DNA of 64,000 bases from Dyella silvae (GCF_026421305.1 NZ_JAPJBQ010000004.1:186001-250000), one strand, 5' to 3'. Counted from the first letter of the stretch, positions 55,035 to 64,000 are shown. Made by a program: numbers and translations. The notes: generated by a model from the letters alone, not told the origin.

Positions 55035-57308
55035 ATGGATGTCGAACAGCAGGGTCGACGTCAGCCGTTTGCATCTGATCGGGGGGCGCGCCCCGACCAT
55101 GCAGGCTGGTCGCCGCGCGCACGTCGACTGATCGAAGAAACGCACGCGCTCAGCGCCAGCTGGCTGGAAACACCCCTGCGCCTGTGCCTGGGGGACGCCG
55201 AACAGCGGCTCTACGCCCAGGCGGAGCGATCGCGCAATCACATCGAGCAACAGCTATGCCTGTTCTCGCGCTACGTGCTGCAACAACAGCGCGACGACCT
55301 TGAGCGGCGCTTCGACGATGGCGTGAGCCAGTATTTCAGCCGGCTGGGTACCGTGATCCCGGCGGAAACCGAGCACGATGCCCTGCGCCGTCCGCTGGAA
55401 TTACTCGACCAGACCGAACACGAGCAGACCGCGGCGCTCGACAAACTGGTGGCGCGTGGCGAGGCCCGATATGCCATGGCCCTGTTCGAACTGGGCTATC
55501 GCTTTGCGGTACTCGTAGGCGAACCGCCGCTCGAGGGTGAAAGCCTGCCACTCGGACCGCAGGCACTGGCCATCGCCTTCCGTGACGCCGTCGCTCCCAT
55601 GGATCTGCCAGTGGAGCATCGGCTGCTGTTGCTGCAAAGTTTCGACACGTCCGTGGTGCTTAGCCTGGCGACGCTGTACGACACCGTCAACGAGCATCTG
55701 CGTGGCGATGGCATCCTGCCCCAGCTTCGCGCCTTCCCCATCGTGCCGCGCAGCCAGGTGGAGCGTCAGCCGCGCACGGCAAACACCGAGGCCACCAGCA
55801 ACGTCGGGCAACACCCAGCCGCCACCTCGCCTGCCAGTGCACCGCGTAGCGACAACATCGCGGTACTCGACAACCTGCGCGAAATGCTCGCGCAGCACCG
55901 CGCCGGCCAGGGCGCACTGAACTACCACTCGGGCGGTCGCGCCGCGACATCGGAAGAACTGCAACTTGCGCTGGATGCTTTGCAGCTGCATGTGAGCGAT
56001 GTGGCCACCCAGGCGCAGCGCGAACTGCGCAGCGCTCAGGCCTTGCGCGATGAACTGCTCACCCAGCTCAATACCGGCAAACCGGCGGGCTCCGCGCAAA
56101 CGCACCTGAGTGATGAGCAGGGTGACACGGTTGAGCTGGTGGCCATGCTGTTTGAGCAGCTCGGCCATCAAATGCAGCGCAACAGCAACGCACATTCGCT
56201 GCTGGGTGATTTGCAACTGCCCTTGCTACGCATGGCCGTTGCGGACCAGGGCTTCTTCAATCAACAGGAACACCCTGCCCGCAAGCTGCTGAGCATGGTG
56301 GCCGAAGCAGCCAACGACTGGCTCGATGGTCCGGAAGGCGACGTCGACCGCTCACTCACCGCCAAACTCAATCAACTGGTAGACCGCGCGCGGCGCGAAC
56401 CGCCCAGCACGGGGCTTTACACCAGCCTGCTGGCAGACATCGAACATCATCTTGGGCTGCTCAATCGCAAGGCGCAGATTGCCGAACGCCGGCAGGTCGA
56501 AGCCATGCAAGGGCGTGAGCGGCTGGAGCAGGCACGCCATCGTGCCACCGAGCTGATGACCCAACGGTTCGCCACCTGCAATCCGCGCGGCCTGCTCCGC
56601 ACGCTGCTGGAACGCGCGTGGTCCGATGTGCTTGCGCTCACCCTGCTGCGCCACGGCGAAGACAGCGAGGCGTTTACCTCGCGGCTGCGCGTCACCGATC
56701 AGCTACTGGGACAGGAGCCCGTCTCCGATCGCCATCTGTTGCAAGCCGAAGTGGAATCGGGGTTGCAGCAAATCGGCATGCATACGGAAGAAGCCGTGCA
56801 AGTGGCTCAGCGCCTGCTCGGCATTCAGGCCCAGACGCCGGCGGCGACCGATGCCGCTACCACCACCGAACTGGCGCTCAAGCTCAAACAGCGTCAGCGG
56901 CTGGGCGAGCATGGCTCCACCGAGCCCGCGCCTGCGGCGCCACCGCCGGCACCGCCACCGCTGGCACCGGAATCCCCCGAGCAACGCATCTACCATCGCC
57001 TGCGGCAATTGCCGTTCGGCACCTGGTTCGAGTTCATCGACCCGGCCAACGGCCGCGTTACACAACGCAAGCTGGCGTGGTACTCGCCGGTCAACGACCA
57101 CAGTCTGTTCGTCACCCGGCGAGGGTTGCGCGGCGACGAGGTCACACTCGCACAGCTGGCGCACGAAATAGCCTGTGGCCGCGTGCGCGAAATGCCGCCG
57201 GTGAGGGAGGGTCTGTTCGACCGCGCCTGGCAGGCACTGACGAATCAGCTTCGCCAGCTGACACGCGTCCACCCAGCCCATTCGCGCAACGGAGCATCCT
57301 CGTCGTGA
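55035..57308 (+). CDS. DUF1631 family protein
   Basis: A 757-residue soluble, mostly helical protein matching DUF1631 along most of its length. LFSRYVLQQQRDDLERRFDDG near 75-95 and LLRTLLERAWSDVLALTLLRHG near 518-539 are typical. A Pro/Ala-rich linker (about 630-648) precedes a beta-rich C-terminal domain (about 655-720) with LPFGTWFEF, which resembles a PilZ-like barrel. The function is not established. It is translationally coupled to a PilZ gene through a GTGA overlap, which suggests a link to cyclic-di-GMP signalling. Confidence 0.88.
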   Translation: MDVEQQGRRQPFASDRGARPDHAGWSPRARRLIEETHALSASWLETPLRLCLGDAEQRLYAQAERSRNHIEQQLCLFSRYVLQQQRDDLERRFDDGVSQYFSRLGTVIPAETEHDALRRPLELLDQTEHEQTAALDKLVARGEARYAMALFELGYRFAVLVGEPPLEGESLPLGPQALAIAFRDAVAPMDLPVEHRLLLLQSFDTSVVLSLATLYDTVNEHLRGDGILPQLRAFPIVPRSQVERQPRTANTEATSNVGQHPAATSPASAPRSDNIAVLDNLREMLAQHRAGQGALNYHSGGRAATSEELQLALDALQLHVSDVATQAQRELRSAQALRDELLTQLNTGKPAGSAQTHLSDEQGDTVELVAMLFEQLGHQMQRNSNAHSLLGDLQLPLLRMAVADQGFFNQQEHPARKLLSMVAEAANDWLDGPEGDVDRSLTAKLNQLVDRARREPPSTGLYTSLLADIEHHLGLLNRKAQIAERRQVEAMQGRERLEQARHRATELMTQRFATCNPRGLLRTLLERAWSDVLALTLLRHGEDSEAFTSRLRVTDQLLGQEPVSDRHLLQAEVESGLQQIGMHTEEAVQVAQRLLGIQAQTPAATDAATTTELALKLKQRQRLGEHGSTEPAPAAPPPAPPPLAPESPEQRIYHRLRQLPFGTWFEFIDPANGRVTQRKLAWYSPVNDHSLFVTRRGLRGDEVTLAQLAHEIACGRVREMPPVREGLFDRAWQALTNQLRQLTRVHPAHSRNGASSS

Positions 57309-57664
57309 GTGAGAACGTCGCCTCCATCGATCAACGCCGGGCCCTGCGCAAGCGCGCCAATTTCACCGCGGTGGTTACCGACGTGATCAGTGGCCAGACG
57401 ATTGGCCATCTGGGCAACCTGTCCGCTACCGGCATGTTGCTGATCAGCACGCATCCGCCGCGCAGCGAAGCGATCTATCAGGTCAGCCTGGCACTTCCGG
57501 GTCTGGGCAGTCATCCGCAGAGCATCGAAGTGGGCATACAGGAGCAATGGCACGAGGCCGCTGCAAGTCCAGGACAGGTGTGGTCGGGCTATCGCATCGT
57601 GGCTATGGATGAAGCGGATGCCGCACTGCTGGATGCATGGCTGGAGCAGCCCGACCGGGGATAG
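57305..57664 (+). CDS. PilZ domain protein
   Basis: A 119-residue single PilZ domain. Start is GTG at 57305-57307, overlapping the DUF1631 stop. The cyclic-di-GMP motifs are visible: RRALRKR near 12-18 (RxxxR) and NLSATG near 38-43 ((D/N)xSxxG). It should therefore bind c-di-GMP. The longer frame beginning at 56618 runs out of frame inside DUF1631 and is not coding. With DUF1631 it forms a two-gene unit. Confidence 0.88.
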   Translation: MSENVASIDQRRALRKRANFTAVVTDVISGQTIGHLGNLSATGMLLISTHPPRSEAIYQVSLALPGLGSHPQSIEVGIQEQWHEAAASPGQVWSGYRIVAMDEADAALLDAWLEQPDRG

Positions 57665-57802
57665 CCCATCCCTGGCTCCCGGGAGAGCGCAAGCCCGGAA
57701 CCGATCCGCTCGTCAAAACTGGCGATACCTGCCCCTCCGCGCGATGATGGGACCTTCCCCACCTGCCCGGCGCCCATGCCAGGCGCACCGCCCGGAGTTG
57801 TC

Positions 57803-59125
57803 ATGCACGACCTTCTCGCCCCGCTTTATGCCCAGCACCTGACCACGCTGCGCGCACGCGCCGACAAGGCGCTTGCGCTGGGCGGGTTCGATCACCTGGT
57901 GATCGCGGCGAGCATGCCGCTGCGCAAGTATCTCGACGACCAGGATTACCCCTTTGTCGCCAACCCCCATTTCCGCCACTGGCTGCCACTGACGGACACG
58001 CCAGGCAGCTGGATTGTCTATACGCCCGGGCACAAGCCCAAGCTGATCTTCCTGCAGCCCAAGGACTACTGGCACGTCGTACCGGAAGCGCCGCACGGCT
58101 ACTGGGTGGACCATTTTGATATCGAGATCGTGCGCAACGCGACCGATGCCGTGGCCCTGTTGCCGGGTGCCGATACGCGCCGCGCCATCATCGGCCCCGA
58201 ATGCCCGGCCGTGCCCGGCGCCGAAGCCAACAACCCGCAGGTCGTGCTCGACTACCTGCACTGGCATCGCTCCTACAAGACACCGTATGAGCTCGCATTG
58301 GTGCGAGAAGCCAGCCGCATCGGCGCACGCGCGCATACGGCCGCCGAACAGGCCTTCCGTGCTGGCGAAAGCGAATTCGACATTCACATGGCCTACCTCG
58401 CCGCTGCCCGGCAGATCGACGCGGAGCTGCCCTATGCGAGCATAGTCGCCCTGAATGAACATGGTGCCGTGCTGCATTACACGCACTTCGACCGTAAGGC
58501 ACCGTTGCAGAACCGTTCGTTTCTGATCGACGCGGGCGCCAGCGCATCGGGCTATGCCAGCGACATCACGCGCACCTACGCGGCTTATGGCCATAGCGAA
58601 TTTCAAGCACTGATCGACAGCGTCGACGCTGCACAACAGGCGTTTGCCGCTAAGGTGCGCGCTGGTCAGAGTTATCCCGAACTCCACATTCACGCGCATC
58701 ATGTGCTGGCGAACGTGCTGCGCGAGCATGGCGTCATACGCATGAGCGCAGAAAGCGCCGTCGCTTCCGGCGTCACATCCACGTTCTTTCCGCATGGCCT
58801 TGGCCATCCGATCGGTCTGCAAGTGCATGACGTCGCCGGCTTCCAGGCCAGCGAAAGCGGCGGCACCATCGCCCGTCCGCAGGGCCACCCTTATCTGCGC
58901 ATGACGCGCGTGCTCGAGCCGGGCATGGTGGTAACGATTGAGCCCGGTCTGTACTTCATCGACATGTTGCTGGACGAGCTGCGCGCGAAGCCGGAGGCCA
59001 GGGACATCGACTGGGCCAAAGTAGACAGTTTCCGGCCGTATGGCGGCATTCGCATCGAAGATGATGTGGTATGCACCGATGGTGCGCCGGAAAACCTCAC
59101 GCGCGATGCTTTCGCGCGGATCTAA
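57803..59125 (+). CDS. pepQ: Xaa-Pro dipeptidase (M24B, PepQ)
   Basis: A 440-residue prolidase, close to E. coli PepQ (443). The creatinase-like N-domain is followed by the pita-bread core. Dinuclear metal ligands are visible in LIDAGASASGYASDITRTY (two Asp, near 236 and 247), FFPHGLGHPIG (His near 335), TIEPGLYF (Glu near 380) and IRIEDDVV (Glu near 420). It hydrolyses dipeptides with C-terminal proline in the cytoplasm. ATG 57803 has GGAG upstream and is favoured over 57776. Confidence 0.94.
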   Translation: MHDLLAPLYAQHLTTLRARADKALALGGFDHLVIAASMPLRKYLDDQDYPFVANPHFRHWLPLTDTPGSWIVYTPGHKPKLIFLQPKDYWHVVPEAPHGYWVDHFDIEIVRNATDAVALLPGADTRRAIIGPECPAVPGAEANNPQVVLDYLHWHRSYKTPYELALVREASRIGARAHTAAEQAFRAGESEFDIHMAYLAAARQIDAELPYASIVALNEHGAVLHYTHFDRKAPLQNRSFLIDAGASASGYASDITRTYAAYGHSEFQALIDSVDAAQQAFAAKVRAGQSYPELHIHAHHVLANVLREHGVIRMSAESAVASGVTSTFFPHGLGHPIGLQVHDVAGFQASESGGTIARPQGHPYLRMTRVLEPGMVVTIEPGLYFIDMLLDELRAKPEARDIDWAKVDSFRPYGGIRIEDDVVCTDGAPENLTRDAFARI

Positions 59126-59365
59126 TTGCATAGAGGCCAACATGCAGCCACTGGCATCACGCCGGCTCACGCCGGCGTGATGCCATGGCGAAGCGTTTCG
59201 CGTCGCCGCCGCCACACCATCGCTTGATGGACGCGTACACGAAAGAGCTGCCAAAAGGCCATCGATTTTCTACCCCTGCGGCCATCCACCGCTGCGGCAA
59301 CCCTACGCACGACACCTTCACACGGGATGCGTATGCTCGCCCTTGTTATGGTACGGGCACATCGC

Positions 59366-59602
59366 ATGGCCAATCCGTCAGCCGACTCGACATCGCCCGA
59401 TGCCGTACCCCTCGACTCGCCACGTCCGGAGCTACGTAAGCTCGCGCTTAAACTGATTCTGTTGGTGCTCGCCAAGATCACGCTGCTCACGCTGATCTGG
59501 TGGGTGGCCATCGCCCCCTATTCACGCCCCGATACGCGTCCTGCCGCCATAGAGCATCTGCTCGCGCCGGCGCCATCCTCTTCCTCTTCGCAAGTGAAAT
59601 GA
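59366..59602 (+). CDS. cydP: small cytochrome bd accessory protein CydP
   Basis: A 78-residue protein with one transmembrane helix (about 30-50, LILLVLAKITLLTLIWW). The flanking sequence PELRKLALK and FAP/IAPYSRPDTRPAAIEHLL fits the CydP small-subunit family found before cydAB in Xanthomonadales. The Ser-rich tail is variable. Its stop overlaps the cydA start (ATGA at 59599-59602). I use ATG 59366; the frame to 59327 is possible. Confidence 0.78.
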   Translation: MANPSADSTSPDAVPLDSPRPELRKLALKLILLVLAKITLLTLIWWVAIAPYSRPDTRPAAIEHLLAPAPSSSSSQVK

Positions 59603-61185
59603 CCATGAGCATCGCCCCCGATGTCGTCACGCTGTCGCGCCTGCAATTTGCACTCACGGCGCTCTATCACTTCCTGTTCGTGCCACTCACGCTGGGCCTG
59701 GTGTGGATGCTCGCCATCATGGAGGCCGTCTATGTGATGACCGGGCGCGAAGTCTGGAAACGCATGGTGCAGTTCTGGGGTGTGTTGTTTGGCATCAACT
59801 TCGCCATGGGTGTTGCCACCGGCGTCACCATGGAATTCCAGTTCGGCATGAACTGGGCCTACTACGCCCACTATGTGGGCGATGTCTTCGGTACGCCGCT
59901 GGCCATTGAGGGCCTGATGGCGTTCTTCCTTGAAGGCACGCTGGTCGGGTTGTTCTTTATGGGCTGGAACCGTCTGTCGCGCGTGGCACACTCGCTTGTC
60001 ACCTGGTTTCTCGCGCTGGCCACCAGTCTTTCCGCGCTGTGGATCCTGATCGCCAACGGCTGGATGCAGAACCCTGTCGGCTCGGCGTTCAACCCCGAGA
60101 CGATGCGCATGGAAGTCACGTCGTTTTCCGAGGTGTTCTTCAACCCTGTTGCACAAGCGAAGTTCGTGCACACCGTCAGCGCGGGCTATGTGATGGGCTC
60201 CGTGTTCGTCCTTTCGATCAGCGCGTGGTACCTGCTGCGCGGACGCAATGTGGATTTCGCCAAGCGCTCGATGACCGTGGCCGCCAGCTTTGGCCTGGCC
60301 GCAGCGCTTTCGGTGGTGGTGCTTGGTGATGAATCGGGCTACGCCGTCTCCGAGAACCAGAAGATGAAGATGGCCGCCATCGAGGCCATGTGGGAAACCG
60401 AACCAGCACCGGCGTCATTCACCCTGTTCGGTTTGCCTGATGTCGAAAACAAGACCACCCATTACGCGATACGCATTCCCTGGGTGATGGGTCTGATCGG
60501 CACACGATCGATCGACAAGCCGATTCCGGGCATCACGAATCTGGTCGAGGAAACCAAAGGTCGCATCGACAACGGCATCCGCGCCTATGACGCGATGCTG
60601 GTATTGCGCGAAGACCGAAACAATGCACAAGCCAAAGCCATTCTCGCGGCCCACGACAAGGACCTGGGTTATGCCTTGCTGCTGAAGCGCTTCATCGACG
60701 ACCCGCGCCACGCTACGCCAGCCGATATCCAGAAGGCGGCCGACAGCACCATCCCCAACGTACCGGTGTTGTTCTGGTCATTCCGCATCATGGTGGCTTG
60801 TGGCTTCTACTTCATCGCGTTGTTTGCCTACTCGTTCTGGCAGGCCAGCAAGCGTCAGCTGGATAAGCACCGCTGGTACCTGAAGCTCGCCCTGTGGAGC
60901 CTGCCGCTGCCCTGGCTTGCGGCAGAACTTGGCTGGATCGTGGCCGAATACGGCCGCCAGCCTTGGGCGATCGAAGGGGTGTTGCCGACCGCGTTGGGCG
61001 TATCCAGCGTGACTGCCGGCCAGGTGTGGACGTCGCTGGGTGGTTTCGTGCTGTTCTACAGCGCTCTGGCCATCATCGACGCGGTGTTGATGCTGAAGTT
61101 CGCCCGCAAGGGCCCCGACGGGCTGGGCCTGTGGCCACCTGCCTCGCCCGCACCCGCAGCTACCACTGTTCCGGTGCAGGCCTGA
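59599..61185 (+). CDS. cydA: cytochrome bd ubiquinol oxidase subunit I
   Basis: A 528-residue polytopic membrane protein reducing O2 with quinol electrons at high affinity. The N-terminal RLQFALTALYHFLFVPLTLG contains the heme b595 His ligand near 21. The Q-loop with KMKMAAIEAMWETEPAPASF (about 255-275) and a long C-terminal Q-loop mark the L-type. GRQPWAIEGVLPT near 452-464 is diagnostic. Start ATG 59599 overlaps cydP. It is second in a cydP-A-B-X operon. Confidence 0.96.
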   Translation: MTMSIAPDVVTLSRLQFALTALYHFLFVPLTLGLVWMLAIMEAVYVMTGREVWKRMVQFWGVLFGINFAMGVATGVTMEFQFGMNWAYYAHYVGDVFGTPLAIEGLMAFFLEGTLVGLFFMGWNRLSRVAHSLVTWFLALATSLSALWILIANGWMQNPVGSAFNPETMRMEVTSFSEVFFNPVAQAKFVHTVSAGYVMGSVFVLSISAWYLLRGRNVDFAKRSMTVAASFGLAAALSVVVLGDESGYAVSENQKMKMAAIEAMWETEPAPASFTLFGLPDVENKTTHYAIRIPWVMGLIGTRSIDKPIPGITNLVEETKGRIDNGIRAYDAMLVLREDRNNAQAKAILAAHDKDLGYALLLKRFIDDPRHATPADIQKAADSTIPNVPVLFWSFRIMVACGFYFIALFAYSFWQASKRQLDKHRWYLKLALWSLPLPWLAAELGWIVAEYGRQPWAIEGVLPTALGVSSVTAGQVWTSLGGFVLFYSALAIIDAVLMLKFARKGPDGLGLWPPASPAPAATTVPVQA

Positions 61186-61197
61186 GGAGAGAGCGTC

Positions 61198-62328
61198 ATG
61201 TTCGACTATGAAACGCTTCGCGTGATCTGGTGGGCTCTGCTCGGCACCCTGCTGATCGGCTTCGCAGTGATGGACGGCTTCGACTTCGGCGTCGCCGCCC
61301 TGTTGCGCGTGCTGGGCCGCACCGACGATGAGCGACTCGTGTTGCTGGAGACCATCGAGCCTACCTGGGAAGGCAACCAGGTGTGGTTCATCCTGGGTGG
61401 CGGCGCCGCCTTTGCCGCATGGCCTGCGCTCTACGCTGTGTCGTTTTCCGGCATGTACCTGGCGATTTTCCTGGTGCTGCTCGCGTTTATCGTGCGGCCG
61501 GTAGGCTTCAACTTCCGCAGCAAGATCCACGATGCACGTTGGCGCAACCTATGGGACGCGGTGCTGACCGTTTCGGGCATCGTGGTGATGCTGATTTCCG
61601 GTGTGGCCTTCGGCAACCTGTTCCTTGGCGTGCCGTTCCGCTTCGATGGCAACCTGCGCATGACATGGCACGGCGGCTTCTTCGATCTGCTGCATCCCTT
61701 CGCGCTGGTCGCGGGCCTGGTATCGCTGACCATGCTGCTCGCTCACGGCACGTGCTGGGTCGCCTATAAGGCCGACCAGACGATTGCCGACCGCGCGGTA
61801 CGCGTGGGGCGCTGGGCCACCCTCGCCTATGTGGTGTTCTACGTACTTGCCGGCATCTGGCTTGCGTATGGCGTGGCCGGATACGCCATCGTGGGACCCG
61901 TCGTCACCAACGGCGTGTCCAATCCCCTTTACAAGGAAGTGGCGCATGGCAGCAGCTGGTTCGCCAGCTACATGCAATACCCATGGTTCTGGCTGGCACC
62001 GGTGCTTGGCGTACTGGGCGCCATCGGTGTGCAGCTGAGTATCGGCAAGAAGGGCCTCGCGTGCTTCATCTGGAGCAGTGCGATGGTGGCCGGAACGATT
62101 CTTTCCGCAGGCTTCGCGCTGTTTCCGTTCCTGCTGCCGTCGAGCATTGACCCGCGCTCCAGCCTGACCGTGTGGGACGCCTCATCCAGCAAGGGCACGC
62201 TGGGAGTGATGCTTGGCGCGACGGCCGTGTTCCTGCCGATCATCATCATTTATACGAGCTGGGTGTTTCGTGTGCTGCGCGGCCGGGTGACGCTGGAGCA
62301 CGTGCGCCAGTCCGGTCACATGTATTGA
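61198..62328 (+). CDS. cydB: cytochrome bd ubiquinol oxidase subunit II
   Basis: A 376-residue polytopic subunit pairing with CydA. It starts [21 protein letters not shown] and contains [14 protein letters not shown] near 23-36 and [15 protein letters not shown] near 51-65, both signature blocks. About nine hydrophobic helices follow. GAGGAGAGAGCGTC precedes the ATG. Length matches E. coli CydB (379). Confidence 0.96.
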   Translation: MFDYETLRVIWWALLGTLLIGFAVMDGFDFGVAALLRVLGRTDDERLVLLETIEPTWEGNQVWFILGGGAAFAAWPALYAVSFSGMYLAIFLVLLAFIVRPVGFNFRSKIHDARWRNLWDAVLTVSGIVVMLISGVAFGNLFLGVPFRFDGNLRMTWHGGFFDLLHPFALVAGLVSLTMLLAHGTCWVAYKADQTIADRAVRVGRWATLAYVVFYVLAGIWLAYGVAGYAIVGPVVTNGVSNPLYKEVAHGSSWFASYMQYPWFWLAPVLGVLGAIGVQLSIGKKGLACFIWSSAMVAGTILSAGFALFPFLLPSSIDPRSSLTVWDASSSKGTLGVMLGATAVFLPIIIIYTSWVFRVLRGRVTLEHVRQSGHMY

Positions 62329-62343
62329 GAGAGGAACGACATC

Positions 62344-62469
62344 ATGTGGTATTTCTCCTGGATTCTCGGCCTTGGGCTGGCTTGTGCGTTCGGCATCCTC
62401 AACGCGATGTGGTACGAGGTGCAGGCCACGGATGAGGCGCATCAGCGGAAGGAGCCGCGGGGGCCGTAG
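62344..62469 (+). CDS. cydX: CydX small subunit of cytochrome bd oxidase
   Basis: A 41-residue single-helix protein. It starts MWYFSWILGLGLACAFGILN and continues AMWYEVQ, the near-invariant CydX/YbgT pattern. The helix spans about 3-23. CydX stabilises the CydAB hemes. GAGAGGAACG precedes the ATG, 15 nt after the cydB stop. The gene is below usual ORF-length cut-offs and easily missed. Confidence 0.93.
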   Translation: MWYFSWILGLGLACAFGILNAMWYEVQATDEAHQRKEPRGP

Positions 62470-62525
62470 GGGCATTGAGATACTGCTTGGCCTCTATGCG
62501 AATAGGCGCGATGTGCCCTGCTTTC

Positions 62526-62585
62526 AGCTCCCTCTCCCCTCCGGGGAGAGGGTTGGGGTGAGGGGCGGGTGCTCGCGGTAACGTT
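62526..62585 (+). repeat. outer arm (left) of the palindromic element
   Basis: Contains the self-complementary CCCTCTCCCC / GGGGAGAGGG hairpin followed by TTGGGGTGAGGG. It is inverted at 63409-63468 with three mismatches in 60 nt. Confidence 0.8.
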
Positions 62586-63408
62586 TCTATCTGGCGGTTT
62601 TGTGTTTTGCCCTTTTGTGGCTACTCCGCACTCTGGCTCGCCTGCGGCGGGCTTCCGACGATCTGCCGATCGCCGGGTCACTTTTCTTTGCTTGCTCAAA
62701 GAAAAGTAACCAAAAGAAAGAGCACCCCGCTTGGCGCTTGCCGGGCTGGTAGCCCGGCAAGTCCGTGAGGGTCGGCCGGGCTTTTCGACAGGGCATCCTG
62801 CCCTGACGAAAAGGGATCGGCATCCATGCCGATCCCCCTGCGGGCCTGATCGTCCAACCCTCACCGCCGCACAGGGGCCCCTCAGATCAAAAGCAGACGG
62901 CTCGTGCAGCTTCGCTGCACATCGCACTTGGCGAAGCCGTGTCCATGTTCCACGTGCAGGTAGGCCTCGATGCCCTTTGCTTTGGCTTTGGCTTTGGCCT
63001 CCGCTCTGCCCTTTGCTTCTGGCGCGCGTCGCGCGCCGCTCTGGCTCCGGCTCTGGCTTTCGCTCTTGACCTCCGGGCCCCTATGGCGCGGCGGGCGGGT
63101 GGAGGAATAGCCCGCAGGGTGGCCGGCATGGATGCCGGCCAGTTTTTCGTCAGGGCAGGAAGCCCTGTCGAAAAACCCCGTAACCCGCACGCGCACCCGA
63201 AGGGCGCGCCATCGGGGTGGCCTTTCTCTTGGTTACTTCTCTTTGGCCACGCAAAGAGAAGTGACCCGGCCTCCGGCAGGAGGTCGGAAGCCCGCCGCAG
63301 GCGAGCCAGGTCGCGGAGACCTCACACCAGAGCAAAGTCACTGGATGACCAGCCTTCGGCTGTTGTGAAGCGCTTCCAGCTTTCGCTGGGATGACGGTGA
63401 GGGGGATC

Positions 63409-63468
63409 AACGTCACCGCGAGCACCCACCCCTCACCCCAACCCTCTCCCCAGAGGGGAGAGGGAGCT
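63409..63468 (-). repeat. outer arm (right) of the palindromic element
   Basis: Inverted partner of 62526-62585, ending 57 nt before the stop of the pepP-like gene. Its CTCTCCCC / GGGGAGAG hairpin could also act as a terminator-like structure, but no T-run is present. Confidence 0.8.
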
Positions 63469-63524
63469 AAAAGCGTGACCGCTTCGCACCAACGCAACCC
63501 GCATCAAAACAACGAGTAAAAAAA

Positions 63525-64000
63525 CTAGCGCCCCGAGAGCAACGCCTCAATCTCGCCCGCTTCCTTCGGCACACCATCCGTCAACACCTCATTGCCCTCG
63601 CGCGTCACCGCCACATCGTCCTCGATGCGAATACCAATGCCGCGCCACCGCTCAGGCACCGTGAAATCTCCCGGCGGCACATAGATGCCAGGCTCCACCG
63701 TCACCACCATGCCCGGTTCGAGCACACGCGGCTCGCCATCGACGCGGTAATCGCCCACATCATGTACGTCGAGGCCCAGCCAATGCCCGGTCTTCGCCGG
63801 GAAGAAGCGCTTATAGCTTCCTTCGGCGATGGCATCGTCGGCACTCCCCTTGAGCAGACCCAGCGCGCACAGACCCTCGGCAATCACCCGGACGGCCGCT
63901 TCATGTGCAGCATTAAAAGCCCGGCCGGGAAGTACCTCATCGATCGCTGCCAGCTGCGCGGCGTAAACCACTTCGTACAATGCGCGCTGTTCGCGACTGT
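63525..64000 (-). CDS. pepP: Xaa-Pro aminopeptidase PepP (C-terminal part)
   Basis: The last 158 residues of an M24B aminopeptidase P; the N-terminus lies beyond the right edge. The visible part begins SREQRALYEVVYAAQ and includes metal-ligand blocks GHWLGLDVHDVG (His), VVTVEPGIYVPP (Glu) and GIGIRIEDDVAVT (Glu). The RWRGIGIRIEDD form is typical of PepP rather than PepQ. It removes N-terminal residues preceding proline. It is unrelated in transcription to the pepQ gene at 57803. Confidence 0.92.
   Translation of the reverse strand, partial: SREQRALYEVVYAAQLAAIDEVLPGRAFNAAHEAAVRVIAEGLCALGLLKGSADDAIAEGSYKRFFPAKTGHWLGLDVHDVGDYRVDGEPRVLEPGMVVTVEPGIYVPPGDFTVPERWRGIGIRIEDDVAVTREGNEVLTDGVPKEAGEIEALLSGR

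Larger units (their letters stand above)
62470..63524. repeat. gene-free ~1 kb imperfect palindromic element
   Basis: No credible gene is present. Outer arms at 62526-62585 and 63409-63468 are inverted copies matching at 57 of 60 positions. Next, 62625-62728 and 63214-63319 are inverted copies rich in short hairpins such as GTCACTTTTCTTTG / CAAAGAAAAGTAAC. A third pair around TTTTCGACAGGGC (left about 62783-62850, right about 63095-63175) continues the palindrome. The central 250 nt hold TTTGGC-type simple repeats near 62975-63065. The layout suggests a decayed or non-autonomous repetitive element. Confidence 0.75.

Noticed and set aside
56618-57304. Long upstream extension of the PilZ reading frame
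   Set aside because: It runs out of frame through the DUF1631 gene; only the part from GTG 57305 shows PilZ motifs.
62442-63394. Several open frames of 100-160 codons in the palindromic element
   Set aside because: Their translations are Arg/Pro/Ala repeats arising from inverted repeats and TTTGGC-type simple sequence. No start with a ribosome-binding site and no domain.

Overview
This 64 kb window is a chromosomal segment of a GC-rich gammaproteobacterium. The gene content (Mla system beside gmk/rpoZ, pilMNOPQ divergent from a class A PBP, DUF1631 plus PilZ, cydP-cydA-cydB-cydX, Xanthomonadales-like repeats) suggests Lysobacterales/Xanthomonadales, most likely Rhodanobacteraceae (Dyella/Rhodanobacter/Luteibacter-like). 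That placement is an inference from protein character, not from a database search. I see no phage, insertion sequence with transposase, CRISPR array, tRNA or rRNA. Genes are densely packed with many 1-4 nt stop/start overlaps.

Layout. 1-2.3 kb: a MacAB-like export operon (adaptor, ATPase, start of an FtsX-type permease that leaves the window). 2.5-5.3 kb: FAH-family hydrolase, mscL and a secreted M28 peptidase. 5.4-10.4 kb: an RND efflux permease and adaptor behind a MarR regulator. 10.5-18.0 kb: a macro-domain deacetylase and a MoxR/Bat operon (MoxR, DUF58, DUF4381, VWA, VWA-TPR, BatD). 18.2-23.4 kb: pilMNOPQ type IV pilus operon, divergent from a PBP1A gene (23.7-26.2 kb) and a conserved unknown gene. 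27-32.5 kb: gltA, rpmE2 (zinc-free L31), nucleoside hydrolase, recG and ridA. 32.6-35.2 kb: spoT and rpoZ. 35.3-39.9 kb: mlaA convergent with mlaFEDCB; MlaD carries two MCE domains. 40.1-44.8 kb: gmk, yicC, rph, a GNAT acetyltransferase, rdgB and hemW.

44.8-54.9 kb holds a complete nitrous oxide reduction cluster. One strand carries a c-type cytochrome lipoprotein, nosR, nosD, nosF, nosY, nosL and an uncharacterised cytoplasmic protein. The other strand carries nosZ and an ApbE/NosX flavin transferase. NosZ has a Tat signal followed by a lipobox, so NosZ, the cytochrome and NosL all look lipid anchored. This region is the best candidate for something not previously described: a membrane-tethered N2O reductase module with an unknown seventh operon member.

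55-59.1 kb: DUF1631 protein translationally coupled to a PilZ protein, then a proline dipeptidase. 59.4-62.5 kb: a cytochrome bd oxidase operon with two small subunits (CydP, CydX). 62.5-63.5 kb: a gene-free, roughly 1 kb imperfect palindromic element. The window ends in the 3' part of a PepP-type aminopeptidase.
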